Positions 10,113 through 24,628 of a DNA stretch of 64,000 nt are shown here, in pieces. A program made the position numbers and the translations under genes. Each line of letters starts with the position of its first letter. Position 1 is the first letter of the stretch. The DNA is from Plotosus lineatus (Eukaryota > Chordata > Actinopteri > Siluriformes > Plotosidae), in contig CM045750.1 of NCBI GenBank assembly GCA_024760905.1, forward strand, positions 11,435,419-11,499,418. The letters run 5' to 3'. The notes below the pieces were generated by a model that was not told where the DNA came from, did not search any database, and saw nothing but the letters and a program-made list of their open reading frames with translations.

Positions 10113-10639
10113 TTGTTTATTATGTGATATAATTTTCTTTTAATGTATTTTTACATTTGTGTCTTTTTTGCTATTATTCATTCATTGAAAAATCCCGCGG
10201 TATTAATCCAGGTTAAGAGTGTCTGTAGCGTAATTCTGTTTCCTGCACTATGACATGTTCATGTTCTTCTTGCAGTAGGAAGTGCACACGTATTCCACGG
10301 CGATTTGCCTTCCTTTCTTGAGTAGTTCTGCGTTTGCAGGTGTTGGGGCCATCCTCATTAGCATCAGGCCGATTTTCACTGCATGGTCCTTTGATTATAA
10401 TTGACTATGTAAATGAGAAAAAAAAATGTTTCTTCTAATCAAGACAAGATTATGTTTTGAGGCAGAAATCTTTTTTTCTGCTTTGGTAAGAAACTGAAAG
10501 TAGTTGGTGGCAAAAAGCTGATTACTAGAGCTCCCTAGTGGAGGATCAGGGTAGCTGTTAAACACGTATTAGTTTACAGTGGAATTTACTTTTGGTGTTT
10601 TAAAAGCCACTGCAGAGACACTTCTTCTTTTTCTTTTCT
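10113..10639. other. No feature recognised (frem2 intron)
   Basis: Unique-looking DNA with a few homopolymers. Confidence 0.5.
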
Positions 10640-10979
10640 TTTCAGCTTTTTCCCTTTTCTCAAGAGTCGCCACAGCGAATCATCTGATTCGCACATTTGA
10701 TTTGGCATGGGTTTTTACGTCAGATGCCCTTCCTGTCACAACCCTTTAGCAAGGGACAGAAACACGCTGACGGCTTTGCCGCTACTCTTTACGAAAATCA
10801 GCAATGGCTCTTTTACATGCCTCTCACCATAGACAGTGAGAGACATGGCCCGCCTTTGATAACCCAGTTAGCTGCCCTGGAAGGGGGGGGGGGTACAGTG
10901 ACAACCTTGTGGGGACTCGAACCCCCAACCTTAGGATCAGTGATCCTGCGCCCTATCCACTAGACCACCACTGCCCCCC
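10640..10979 (-). mobile_element. SINE-A copy, minus strand
   Basis: Reverse complement of the family: RTE-like tail at 10640-10690 (gtcgccacagcgaatcatc), head ending ctagaccaccactgccccc. A 10-nt G run at 10875-10884 lies where other copies have the CCCCCC stretch. Confidence 0.9.
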
Positions 10980-11062
10980 ACTGTAAAGGCATAATTTCTT
11001 TAAATACATCAATGTACTTTCATTTTTTATTATCTGATAGATTTGATGGTGTTTTATACATA

Positions 11063-11566
11063 CAGGGATCCCTCGCTACTTCGCGCTTCAATTCATGCGG
11101 CTTCAGTGCATTGTGGTTTTTTTATAAAAAAAAAAAAAAAAAAAAAAAGGAAATTAAGGAAGAATACGGGAAAAAGTTCAGGAAAATGCCACAAAAACAA
11201 GGCAAATTATGAAAAAAAAAAAAAAAAACCCTAAACCAATACAAAACAAAAAAACAACCCAAAATCTCCCATCAAAACTATTGTAGTGAGCTGCGCATCT
11301 GAGTGAGTGCACACGCATCTGCATGTGCGCGCGAGTCTGTTTGTGTGCGTATTTATATTTTATTTGCATCTCATTCGTTATCTTTTAATGTTTAATTGTT
11401 ATTATAAGAATTTATAGCATTGAATATGTATTTATTGATATTATATACACACATATACATGTACATATACGTCAGTAGGGGGGGGGGTTCTTTTGTTCTT
11501 ACTTCGCGGATTTCGATGGTTGCGTGGGGGTCTTGGTCCCAATTAACCATGGAAAGTGAGGGATCC

Positions 11567-11569
<3 letters not shown>
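11063..11569. mobile_element. TIR element, family 1
   Basis: CAGGGATCCCTCGCTACTTC at left, GTGAGGGATCCCTG at right, TA on both sides. An (AT)n tract follows directly. It ends about 180 bp before the first frem2 exon in the window. Confidence 0.82.

Positions 11570-11642
<73 letters not shown>
11570..11642. repeat. (AT)n microsatellite
   Basis: Uninterrupted AT of about 72 nt next to the TIR element 11063-11569 and 110 bp before a frem2 exon. Confidence 0.95.
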
Positions 11643-11645
<3 letters not shown>

Positions 11646-11752
11646 CCTATCTGTTCTTTAAAGTAGTAATTTTCTTTTAATATAAAATGTATGTGTAGTC
11701 TGTGTTCTTTACGCTGTAGTATTCATTTCAGATTCCTGTTCCTCTTTGGTAG

Positions 11753-11945
11753 GTGTTAAATCTGGTGCAGTCCTATGTGACTTTGCGTGTCCCCCTACAT
11801 GTCTCTTACGTGTTTCACTCATCTGTGGACACCAGCACCTGGCAGCACTTTGACCTTCAGTCCGAGCTGAAGCTAACCTTTGTGTACAACACTGCCATCT
11901 TGTGGAAGGAAGGCATTTGGAGTCCTCCTCAAGCTGAACTTCGAG
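11753..11945 (+). CDS. frem2: frem2 exon (first in window)
   Basis: 193 nt after a pyrimidine-rich acceptor ending in ttggtag, opening in phase 0. It encodes the extracellular block from [14 protein letters not shown] to QAELR, followed by one base of a split Gly codon. The only donor that keeps phase with the next exon is a GC donor (CGAG|gcatgt) at 11946. An upstream exon is not found in 1-11752. Confidence 0.9.
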
Positions 11946-11976
11946 GCATGTCTACATACACACACACACACACACA

Positions 11977-12016
<40 letters not shown>

Positions 12017-12025
12017 TATAAATAA

Positions 12026-12085
<60 letters not shown>

Positions 12086-12458
12086 CTTCTTCTTCTTCTT
12101 CTTTTCCTTTCGGCTTTTCCCTTCAGGGGTCGCCACAGCGAATCAGCTGCCTCCATCTCACCCTATCCTTTGCATCTTCTTCTCTTATACCAGCTTACCT
12201 TCATGTCCTACTTCACTACGTCCATGAATCGTCTCTTTGGTCTTCCTCTAGGCCTTCCGCCTGGTAGTTCCAACCTCAGCATCCTACTACCAATATACTC
12301 ACTATCCTTCCTCTGTACATGTCCAAACCATCTCAATCTAGCCTCTCTGACTTTGTCTCCAAAAGGTCTTACATGTGCTGTCCCTCTGATGTGCTCATTC
12401 CTGATCCTATCCATCCTCGTTACTCCCAAAGAGAACCTCAACATTATATACATATATA

Positions 12459-12497
<39 letters not shown>

Positions 12498-15400
12498 ATA
12501 ACATCCGAGATGTAAAATGGTTAATTTGGAGTGGGAGTCCTGTTTTATTCCGTGTTTATTACATTATATATTTCTTATAAAGCCTGAGCCTGATCAAACT
12601 TAACAACAACACAGAGCTTCACTGAATCACAGAATAATAAATGTATGTACAACCAGGAATGAAAATCGTTTTTTTATTATTATATGAACACTGAACTCTT
12701 TTTTTTTTTTTTTTTTTTTTGAGTTCTTCCCTCTTGAAATGTTGAGATGATGTTAGTTACTTAATTAACTTTTGTGATTTCTTATTTTATTTACAACATG
12801 TCTCTGGTCTCAGGAATCTTTCATACCGCTGGAAATAATTTGTGGAAATTCACTTTGAAAGTCTCTGATAACTCAGGAAAGAACAAAACTCCATTCATGA
12901 TGGATTTTTATCCAATTATAATTTTTAACCCCCCCCCCCTCCTGTTACCTAATACATTCTGGGTTCAAACTCAATCTGGAGAAAAAATGAAACAGAATTT
13001 ACAAGGGTTTTATGAATTGTGGTTTATGCCGTCTTTAATATCGAGATGTTGGGGTAATTTCCTGGAAATGATTGTAAGACTCGCACCAAATGTTCTGCTT
13101 GTATCAGAAAATGAACTGATCCACTGATTTCAGCTCCAAGCAGCTTCACTACATGGCTTCACCATCTGTTTACATCATTTAAAAAAAAAAAATCATATGA
13201 AAATCTTAAAATGGAAACTGTACAGTGTGGCTGTGCTGGGTCAGTGTTTCTGTGCTACAGACTGAAAGGCTGATCAGAAGCACAGTACACAGTCAAGTGT
13301 TGGGCTTTTGAGCAAATGGGACACATTTGTTTAAATAATTTAAAGGAATTTCAACTAAATCATTTAAAGGAGACAACAACACGCATTAAAAGTGCATCTC
13401 ATTCAAATCTCTGCATTCATTTCTTCTTGGTTTAAAATCTCTGCTTCTATTTTAATGTGTTTTGGGTGGTTATTTGAAGACTAAGCCTGAGAATGATGAT
13501 GTCATCAAGTCCCAAGTGAGCGAGGTATAACGGGGTTGTATGCTAACAAATAGTTAACGAATATAATACATTAATGTCATGTGTTAAAAGATTTGTGTTG
13601 GAGATTATATTTTGATTTTTTTTTATATTCTGTATTATCTAATGTTGTTGTTTGTTCTTCGAGGTCAAAGATGACCATGACATCATATCAGATCGATGAT
13701 CTGCGGAATGGGTGAAGTCATGACTTGTGCATGACTTAGATTTAAGTGAGGGAGAGCTCTGCAGATCGTCAGCCTCACTCTCTCGTCCCGGTCTATCTGA
13801 GTCCAGTGGCATGATGTAGTTGAGACGGCTGGAGATAGGTCAGGATGCAGTGGATGGCCAGCAATGTCCTATGTGTCTCACTGTGCCCTGACTGCGCTCC
13901 ACGACGCTTTGCTGGGTTCACCTTCTTGTCCACCGAACCGATTTGGTGGTTTCTTCCGCACAATCAGCCAGACCCAGTGTTCACCTGCATAGGTAGACAG
14001 GTCCTACTCTTACCGACTGTCTTGTGGCATGCGAAAGTGGAAACTCGTGGTGGCTGGGACACTCAACCCCATCACAGGTCCAATAGATCTGCCCACTGCC
14101 CTTAGACTTGATAGTTCTACTTTTCAACAAAGCCAGGAAGATTATTGAATTACGGGATCCCTCACTTTCTGTGGATAATTGAGACCAAGATCCCCGAATG
14201 ACCAACGAATTCTGCGAAGTAGGATCACCCCCCCCTCCCCACTGATGTATAAATCCAAATTCCCTCATGTTGACTTGATGATGTCACCATTCTGAGACTC
14301 AGTTCTTGAATAATCACCAATAAAATTGTTAAAATAGCAGCTATTTTCCACACAGGCTAATTTTAGTACAGAATTTTGGTTGAGATTCATGTTTAACAAG
14401 TGCTGGTTTCTCCCTTACTTGACAGTACATGAATTCGGTGCTGATGTGCTGATGATCTGTTGTGTTTACGTAGGAGCTCTTTACCCAGCCAGTATGAGGA
14501 TTAATGAGATGGGACATCTGGTGGTCAACTTCCGCACAGAGGCTCACTTTTGGGGACTGTTTGTAACTTCACATCATTGTGAGATATTTATTTATTCATA
14601 ATTTCTTTGATAAATGCATAGCAATAATTTAATAATCCACTTGGTAATTAAGTAATAAGCGTATATGTATAGGGAAATTAATCCGGCCAAAAAGTATTTA
14701 TATCACTGTCTCTATTAGTCTCATGAAGTTATTGATGCATTTAATTTTTTTTACTCATGTTATATAAATTATATTGCTTGGTGGTTGACCAGAATCTCTC
14801 AAATGAAAATGAATTATTATGTATATTGCTTATACATCAGTAGAACAGGTTTATAGTTGCTTATTATTATCTGAAGGTCAGAGGAGCAGTGCGTGAGTTT
14901 TAATGAGTCTTTTCAAAATTGCTTGAAGCTGCTTGTCTGCTTTGTGTTCCACATCGATGCTTTACTTTGCTAATGGTCCTGGCTTTATCTTTGTCTCGTT
15001 CATTCAGTGTCTGCTTTGACCTCACTGGTCATCAGTACAGCACACCCAGGCATAACCTTCAACCTTTCCTTGCTCAGGACAGAACCTACCTACAACCAAC
15101 CCATGCAGCAATGGACATTCACTTCTGACTTTGCTGTGAGTGTCGGAATAGACGCCATGAAACGAATGAAAGTCTTTGGACTCTTTAACTTTATAATTCA
15201 ACATCTTGTTATTTCACTGTTGGAAAGCTTTGACATGAGGTTTTAATTGCTTTCCAGTATGCAAGCAAATAGTTGATACTTTCAATTTAGTCACTAGGTA
15301 CGGAGTATGGGTCATTCGTAGAATAAAATAAATAGTTGTTATAATATAATTATCTCTACATTGGTGGCAGTTTTGTGGTTCTGTGTCACACAGGTCCGTG

Positions 15401-15712
15401 ATTATTCTGGTACCTACACTGTGAAGTTAATCCCCTGTACCACAGCCATAAACAGCGAGTACTCGATTCCTGAAGTGTGCGACCCCAGAGAGCCAGTTGC
15501 ATTTGACCTGGACATTAGATTTCAGCAGGTAAAATCCAGTAAATACACCCATTTATCTCTAACACACTGTGCTTGTTAACCACCCCATCCCAGATGTTCC
15601 TGGTGGGGACTGTTCTTGTCCTCCTAGCTGTAATACAAAGATAGATAAATGGATAGATGGGTGGATACACAGATGACTTTTATTAATCCCCTGAGGGAAA
15701 TTTGTTATTATA

Positions 15713-15765
<53 letters not shown>

Positions 15766-15931
15766 TGTGCATGTTTTTGAACTGTGGGAGGAAATCGGAA
15801 TACCCAGAGGAAACCCACGCAAGCACAAGGAGAACATGAAACTCCACACAGGAACACTCGGGCTGGGAATCTAACCCAGGCCTTCAAGCTGTGAGGCTGA
15901 CATGCTAATCATCATGCCACCATCCCGCCCC

Positions 15932-15997
<66 letters not shown>

Positions 15998-18900
15998 CAT
16001 GTATGTATGTAATAGAAAAATATTTATATTAATAATATAAAATATAAATGTATAAATATAATAAATAATAAAAACATCAATCAGTACAATTTGCAAATGC
16101 AGTATAATACAGTACACAGTAATCCCCCGTATTTCATGGTTAATGGGGACTAGCCGAAATGCAAAAAAACCATGAAATGACTTCTGCCTTTTCTTAAGGA
16201 CACCCACCCACATATATATATTATATAAAATTTATATAGAAGTTAATTTTAAAGTGTTCTATGCATGTTAATGTCATACAGGCAACATGTATTAATGTAT
16301 AAATAAACTGTACACCTTATAATGAAAATAAATATATATAAATACTGTGTAAAATGCAGCCATGAGGTGGGGGGGGGCACTAACCAGTGTCTCTCCCCCT
16401 CATGCCGGTCCCAAGCCCGGAGAAATGCAGAGGGTTGTGTCAGGAAGGGCATCCGACGTAAAACCAATGCCAATTACTTAAAATGCAAATCAAAAGTATT
16501 ACCTCCATACCGGATCGGTCGAGGCCCGGGTTAACAACGACCGCCATCAGTGCTGTCAATCAACAGGGTGCTGATGGAAATTGGACTACTGTTGGTCGAA
16601 GACGTCGAAGAAGGAGAGGTGGGAGGCGGGTCCAGTGAGGGCAGAGAGAGAAGAGGAAAGGCCTGAGTCTAGGACTGAGAGGGGGACTTTGAATGTTGGA
16701 ACTATGCACAGAAAAGGTAGAGAGCTGGTTGACATGATGCAGAGGAGGAAGGTGGACATACTGTGTGTTCAGGAGACCAGGTGGAAAGGTAGCAAAGCTA
16801 AAAGCTTAGGAGCAGGGTTTAAGCTTATTTTATCACGTGTGTGGATGGGAAGAGAAATGGAGTCGAGTCATCTTAAAGGAAGGGTTTGTGAGGAATGTTC
16901 TAATAGTGAAAAGAGTGTCAGACAGAGTGATGAATCTCAAGTTAGAAATTGAAGGTGTAATGCTCAATGTTGTTAGTGCTTATGCCCCACAGGCAGGGTG
17001 TGAGCTAGAAGAGAAGGAGAGATTCTGGAGTGACTTAGATGAAGTGATGCAGAGTACCCCAGAGGTGAAAGAGTGGTCATAGGTGCAGACTTCAATGGAC
17101 ATGTTGGGGCAGGCAACAGAGGGGACGAGGGAAGTGATGGGCAGGTTTGGTATCCAGGACAGAACGCAGAAGGACAGATGTTGATAGATTTTGCAAAAAG
17201 GATGGAAATGGCTGTGGTGAATACTTTCTTTGAGAAGAAACAGGAGCATAGGGTGACTTATGAAAGCGAGGTAGGCGACACAGGTAGACTACATCTTGTG
17301 TAGGCGATGTAATTTGAAGGAAGTCAGTGACTGCAAAGTCATCGTGGGTGAGAGTGTTGCCAAACAGCATAGGATGGTGGTGTGCAGGATGACTCTGATG
17401 GTGAGAAAGGTGAAAAGGCAAAGGCAGAGCAGAAGACAAGGTGGTGGAAGCTGAAAAGGAAGAGTGTCGTGGTTGTCTTCAAAGAGGAGTTGAAACAGGC
17501 TTTGGGTGGCCAGAAGGGCTTCCAAATGACTGGACAACCACAGCAAATGTGATCAGGGACACAGGTAGGAGAGTACTTGGTGTAGTCCTCTGGAAGGAAA
17601 GTAGATAAGGAGACTTGGTGGTGGAATGAGGAAGTGCAGGAGTGTGTACAAAGGAAGAGGTTAGCCAAGAAGAAGTGGGACATTGAGAGGACCAAGAGAG
17701 TAAACAGGAGTACAGGGAGACACAGCATAAGGCTTAAAGTAGCAGTGGCTAAGGCCAAACAGAGGGCATATGATGACTTGTATGATAGGTTGATAGTAAA
17801 GAGGGAGAAAATGATTCATACAGGTTGGTACAGCAGAGAAATAGAGATGGGAAGGACGCAGCAAGTTAGATTGATAAAGGACAGAGAGGGAACTCTATTG
17901 ACTAATGACAGAAGTGTGCTGGGAAGATGGAAAGAGTACTTTGAAGAGCTGATGAATGAGGAAATGAGAGAGAAAAAGAGTAGAAGAGGTAACCATTGAG
18001 GAGCAGGATGTAGCAAAGATCAGTAAGGGTGAAGTGGAGAAGGGCATTGAAGAGGATGAAGAATGGAAAGGCAGTTGGTCCTGATGATATACCTGTGGAG
18101 GTATGGAAGTGTTCTAGGAGAGGTAGCAGTAGATTTTCTGACAAGAACATTCAACACGGTACTAGAGAGTGAGCAGATGCCGGAGGAGTGGAGGAGAAGT
18201 GTGCTGGTGCCCATTTTTAAGAACAAGGGAGACGTGCAGAGTTGCAGCAACTACAGAGGGATAAAGTTGATGAGCCATACGATGAAGTTATGGGAAAGAA
18301 TAGTGGAAGCTAGACTAAGGGCAGAGGTCAGCATTTGTGAACAACAGTTTGGTTTCATGCCAAGAAAGAGCACCACAGATGCAATGTTTGGCTCTTGGAG
18401 GATGTTAATAGAGAAGTACAGAGAAGGTCAGAGGGAGCTACATTGTGCCTTTGTAGATCTGGAAAGCATATGACAGGGTGCCAAGAGAAGAACTGTGGTA
18501 TTGCATGAGGAAGTCTGGAGTGGCAGAGAAGTATGTTAGAGTGGTGCAGGACATGTATGAGAGATGTAAGACAGTGGTGAGGGGTGTGCTGTCGGTGTGA
18601 CCGATTTAATTCAAGGTTGAGGTGGGACTGCATCAAGGGTCAGCTCTGAGCCCCTTCTTGTTTGCTATGGTAATGGACAGGCTGACAGACGAGGTGAGAC
18701 AAGAATCTCCATGGACTATGATGTTTGCAGATGACATCATGATCTGTAGTGAGAGCAGAGAACAAGTGCAGGAAAATCTAGAGAGGTGGAGGTATGCCCT
18801 GAAAGGAGAGGAATGAAGGTTAGCCTCAGAAAATCAGAATACATGTGTGTGAATGAGAAGGACCCAGGAGGAACGGTGATGTTACAGGGAGCAGAGATAA

Positions 18901-21082
18901 CTAAGGTGGAGGATTTTAAGTACTTAGGCTCAACAATCCAGAGCAATGGAGAGTGTGGAAAAGAGGTGAAGAAGCGTGCAGGCAGGCTGGAAATGGTTGG
19001 AGAAAAGTATCCGTGTGATGTGCGATAGAGAGTTTCAGCAAGAATGAAGGGAAAAGTGTACAAGATGGTGGTGAGGCCAGCGATGTTGTATGGCTTAGAA
19101 ACAGTGGCGCTGAGGAAAAGGCAGGAGGCAGAGCTGGAGGTAGCGGAGATGAAAATGTTGAGGTTCTCCCTGGGAGTAACGAGGATGGATAGGATCAGAA
19201 ATGAGTATATCAGAGGGACAGCCCACGTAAGATGTTTTTGGAGACAAAGTCAGAGAGGCGAGATTGAGATGGTTTGGACATGTACAGAGGAGGGATAGTG
19301 AGTATATTGGCAGTAGGATGCTGAGGTTGGAACTACCAGGCAGAAGGCCTCGAGGAAGACCGAAGAAGAGATTTATGGACGTGGTGAAGGAAGACATGAA
19401 GGTCGTTGGAGTCAGAAAAGAAGATGCGGAGGACAGGGTGAGGTGGAGGCGGATGATTTGCTGTGGCGACCCCTGAAGGGAGCAGCCGAAAGTAAAAGAA
19501 GAAGATAAATACTGTGTAACAAACCTTATAAATAAATCCATGGCCACGTCGAGAAGGAGAATCACTGGCGCCTCCAGAGTCTTTGCTTTAGTCCGTATCA
19601 TGTTAGTGTCCAAACTCATATTATTTTTATGACGGTCTGTAATCCACAACGATAACGCATTTTCCATTTTCACAACTGTTATGGTCTGCGCTAGTTGGTG
19701 GCGTTTAACTGTCTTTCTCTCTCTCCTCATACACTGCATGTGCTAGTGAGGGGCGTGGCTGTTACCCGCAGGCGAAATCCAGAGAGCGCACCTAAATAGC
19801 GCCAGTTTCCATGTTGATACTCTCCCAGTGATTTTGGTTTTTGTTTTTCCCTCACCACTATAATGAACATGATTTTTCCCACACCCCAGTGTTTCCCCTG
19901 AGCTCGATAAAAGTCATTGTTTCACCAGGGAGGAAAGATGCGTTGGATGCTGGAAAATATAATCTCGACCAATCAGCTTGCTGGATTCACAGCCAATCAG
20001 AGAACACTCAAGTCAAGCAGGAGAACAGAGCATGTTGGGTAGCGTAGTTGAATGTACGTGTAATGCTGTAGTGTGCGTGAATTTTGAATAATCTTTAATT
20101 TTTTAATTTCCCAATGGGACATCCTGCAATATTGCGGGGACGCGAAGTAGGAAACACGGAATAGCGGGGGATTACTGTAATATATATAATATGGTATGAT
20201 GTGATAGAATAATATAATTAGTTTCATTTTCTTCTACAACATAATTCTAGTATTCAGGATAGATGTGCAAGGAAGTAAACAGTCTCGGACCTCAGCCCAT
20301 GGCTGAGTTGTGTTATAGAATCAGGGGCAGTGGTGGCTAAGTGGTTAAGCGATGGGTTACTGATCCGAAGGTCAGGAGTTGAATCCCCACAATCAGCACC
20401 ATTGGGCCCTTGAGCAAAGCACTTAACCCTCAGTTTTATTAAAAGAATGATAATTGTAAGTCTGCCAAATGATTGAGTCTGATGGCTGTATGACCTCCTG
20501 TAATCACTCCTTATCCAGTGTAATGAGTCTGTGGATTAATGAACTTTTGAATGGCCTGAAATGTTAACGAGGGGGTATAAAGCATTGTCCTCTCTTCCTG
20601 GAAGGCTTTACTTCAGTTTATGGGATGTGATTTTGGAGCTTTACCCATTTATCCACAAGAGTATTAATGAGGTTTCCTCCAGGTACTCTGGTTTCCTCGC
20701 ACCATGCTATTGACACCGGCTAATTGGCTGGTTCAAAGTTCCCCCAGATGTTAGTGTGAATGGCTGTGTGTTGCTCTGCGAATTTAAACTGATTGTCAGT
20801 ACTGATCATGACTAAATCTGTACCACCCTCTTTCTACTAAATTGTTGCTGTTGGTTTCTGAAATGCTTCTCATTTTAGTAAATAAAGTCAGAGGGCAGCA
20901 TAGTGGCATAGTGGTTATCCCTTCAAAACAAGAAGGACCTTGGTTCAAGTCTCGGTCATTGCTGTATGGACTTGACATGTTCTCACGCGTGCTTGAGTGG
21001 GTTTCCTCTGGTTACACTGGTTTCCTCCCACAGGCCAAAGACATGTGCATTCGGCTAATTGGTTGTGCTAAATTACCCCTAA

Positions 21083-21165
<83 letters not shown>

Positions 21166-22061
21166 GACCTGCGTTGGTGTGGTGATCTGTTCTTACCCAG
21201 TGTTGGCTGAGATAGGCTTCAGCCTCCTTACAACCCTTATGATTAAGTGGTGAATAATGAAGATAGATTCACTTCAGAGATGACACTGCGAATATTAATA
21301 AAATAAAAACTGTTCTGTTGAAACATACTGAATATTTATTTGTAAGGTGTAATTATGTCATAATAATTATTATCTGATGTTATCTGGAGGTGAGTGATCC
21401 TGTTGCCGTGGAGTTCAGTCTGAATACACAGATGTTCCTGATGTCGAAGAGATCTCTGTGGCTCTCTAATGGACCTCTGGGTTTTGGGCAGGAGACCGAT
21501 GCAGCTTTTACACAAGGTACGTCTGCAGGAATGTACACACTCACAAGTCTGTTCTAGGCGAAGTTTAAATTCTTATTCGTGGGTGATTAACATCACTTAT
21601 ATGCTGCATAGCTGATTATAAATTCCCCATCAATAGTGGTGCATTTTTCCTATAATTCCCAGAAATCCACATCTAAATACAGTATGTTGATCAAGTAAGA
21701 ATATTCAACCCAAGCAAATGCAGGAATATGGACTTTATACCACACTCCTAATTAAGAATCAGAAAGGCCAGGATGGAATAAGCAAAGCAATACAGACCAA
21801 CCCAAAAGGTTCAGTAACCGTGATTAATTTCTACCAGATTCAGGGTCTGTACACAAGCTAATCGGTTAATCATGGTGAAGGTGGTGTTGGGCTTGCATGA
21901 CTGCTTATTTCCTTACTGAGGCTCATTTATTTTTCTTTATTCTTTCACTGGCTAAACCGTTTAATCCTGCTACAGTCATGGGGAAGCTGGAGCCTATTTC
22001 AGCCATTTCTTGGCAAAGGCAGGGGATATCCTGAACAGCTCACCAGATTATTGCAGGGCCA

Positions 22062-22100
<39 letters not shown>

Positions 22101-24570
22101 ATCATTTTCACTCACCTCCATAGTTAGGGGCAATCTGGGCCAGCCTATTAGTCAAAAAGTGCATTTCTTTGGACAGTGGGTGGAAACCGGAGTACCTGGA
22201 GGAAACCCACACAAACATAATGATTTCCATTTCAGTGAATCACACAATAAGCCAAGTTCGCATCTCGGCTCATGCACGGCATCATGGGATCGCGACTACC
22301 ACACAAGCTACCATTATGGCGGAAATAAACCTTGATGTGGATGAGAAGTGCACTATCGATACGTTCAATTTATGGAAAGTTTCCGACCTTCGAGCGTATT
22401 GTATATGTATGGGTCTTCCTGGTTGTTCCCGCAAGCGTAAAGATGAACTTGTTGCGCTTGCATTTGCGGCAACGTTAGAAAAAAGCTACCTATAGTTTTG
22501 TCAAAGGCCAAGGAATCTAAACAAATCCAACGTGACTATGCTAGCTTGTTGACAATTCCCGACCCCTTGGGACTTGAAGATGGCTGGGAGACAGAAAATG
22601 ATGAAGTGGCCACCGTGTATGTACACTGACATAGCGGATTTTTTGTTAATGAAGGACCAGGCACCTCTACTAGCACGACTTCGTAATGACTACAAAGAAG
22701 GTAAATACAAGTTTTACAGCTGCACCGAGTGATCTGACAGCTCTTGTTTGTCTATTGTACAAATTAACATAACAGTAATTTTCAAGATCTAAGTCCATGA
22801 TATTTAATGATTACTAAAATACATAAATCTGTTCAAATAAAAATGCTGCAATATTAGATCAGCAGGAAATTACGGAAGAATACGTAGGGAGGGAAAAATA
22901 AGAAAAATGCCTCAAAAAAGGCCAATTATGCAAAAAAAAAAAAAAATTCAAACAAACAAAAACAAAAAACAACCCAAAACCCCCCATCAAAACTACTTAC
23001 TTAGTACTTAGCATTGAATATGTATTTATTGATATTATATACACATATACATGTACGTATACGTCAGTCAGAGTGGTCGATCCTAATTCGTGGAATTCGG
23101 TGGTCGCGGGAGATCTCAGTCCCAATTAATCGCGGAAACTGAGGGATCTCGGTATATAAATACATATACATAATGTGTATACAGTAGACTAAATATGGGA
23201 AGTTAATAGAAAATACTGAAGTGGTTGTAGTGCAGAGGTAGTGTGCATGTACAGTATGTACAATGAGATTGCAAAACAATCTTCGATATTTCAGCAGTTC
23301 AGTTGCCCAATGACTTGCAGGTAGAAACTCTCCCTGAATCTGCTGATCCGAGCCCGCATGCTCCTGTACCATCCTGATGGCAGGGGTGTAAAGAGTGTGT
23401 AACCGGGGTGGCCGGAATCGGAGAGGATCATCAGGGCCTTCATCCTACAGCGCTGTGTGTAGAGGTCCTTGATGGCCGACAGTTCAGTCCTGGTGATGCA
23501 TTGTGCTGATCGGACCACCCTCTGTGGTAACATTGTTAAAATATAAATTGTAAACCGGGTATATGACAAATATCATGCTATCTGGTTGGCAAAACATGAC
23601 TATAATTAATTTATTGTCAGCTAAATATTCAGTGTCTGCACCACACTACAAAATTTATAAGAATCCAAATAAATATTATAAATGTAAAAAATTAATTTCA
23701 TCGAATCTTTCATCCTTCCTTCACCAAAACTTTTCACGCTTCAAGACCCAATACTAACTGCACATACAGTACTTTCAGAAGATTCTCTCAAGCCAGTAAG
23801 TGCGAAGCCAGACGCTTTGGAACCTGAGATCACACAGAATTTCTCATCAACAAACAGCTTCGGATCAAAGCAATCTGAGTACATTACAGTTCAGTGTGAC
23901 TGTCGTTGTTTATCAGTCTTGATAGCTCATGAACTTTCACACACGAGACAGTACAGGACTATGATAATATTGTTTCATGTTATTCGTATTGGTTGGATAT
24001 TACGTTTTGTGGCTTTAGATGAAAGTCTAGCATTACAAGTCTGTAAAAGCTGTAGGGTGAGTAAGTTCGTTTACTGTTGGTTGTGAATAAAGAAAAAATA
24101 AGACATTCATTCATTTTCTGTAACCGCTTAATCCTAATTAGGGGCGTGGGGAGGCTGGTGCCCATCTCAGCTGACTCTGGGTGAGGGCAGAGTACACCCT
24201 GGACGGCTCGTCAGGCCTTCGCAGGGCAGAAACACGCTGAAGGCTATGCAGCTACTCTTGTTGAAAGTCAGCAATGGTTCTTTTACAGCCGCGCACCATG
24301 GACAGTGAGAGACGTGGCTGGCCCTTTGATAGCCCAGTTAGCTGCACTGAGGGAAAATAAAACAGGGATCCCTCACTTTCTGCGATTTACTGGGACTGAG
24401 GACACCCCCACGCCAAATTCCATAAAGTAGAATCACCCCCCCTCTCCCCCGACTGATGTATGCGTACATGTATATGTGTATATAATATCAATAAATATAT
24501 ATTCAACGCTATTAATATTAAAAACAATTACACATTCAAAAATAATGCATAAGATGTAAATTAAATATAA

Positions 24571-24628
<58 letters not shown>

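Noticed and set aside
11873..12156. Overlapping frames coding runs of Tyr-Ile, His-Thr and Cys-Val
   Set aside because: Translations of (CA)n, (TA)n and (TG)n microsatellites; no unique protein sequence. The same applies at 15559-16213, 24433-24765, 29526-30211, 32427-32817 and 58483-58748.
12774..13127. 117-codon frame between frem2 exons as an extra exon
   Set aside because: The flanking frem2 exons join in phase without it, and its sequence includes a poly-Pro from a C run and shows no FREM2 similarity.
16581..17303. Craniofacial development protein 2-like host gene
   Set aside because: The match is to the endonuclease domain of the RTE LINE, here bounded by target duplications; it is broken by frame changes.
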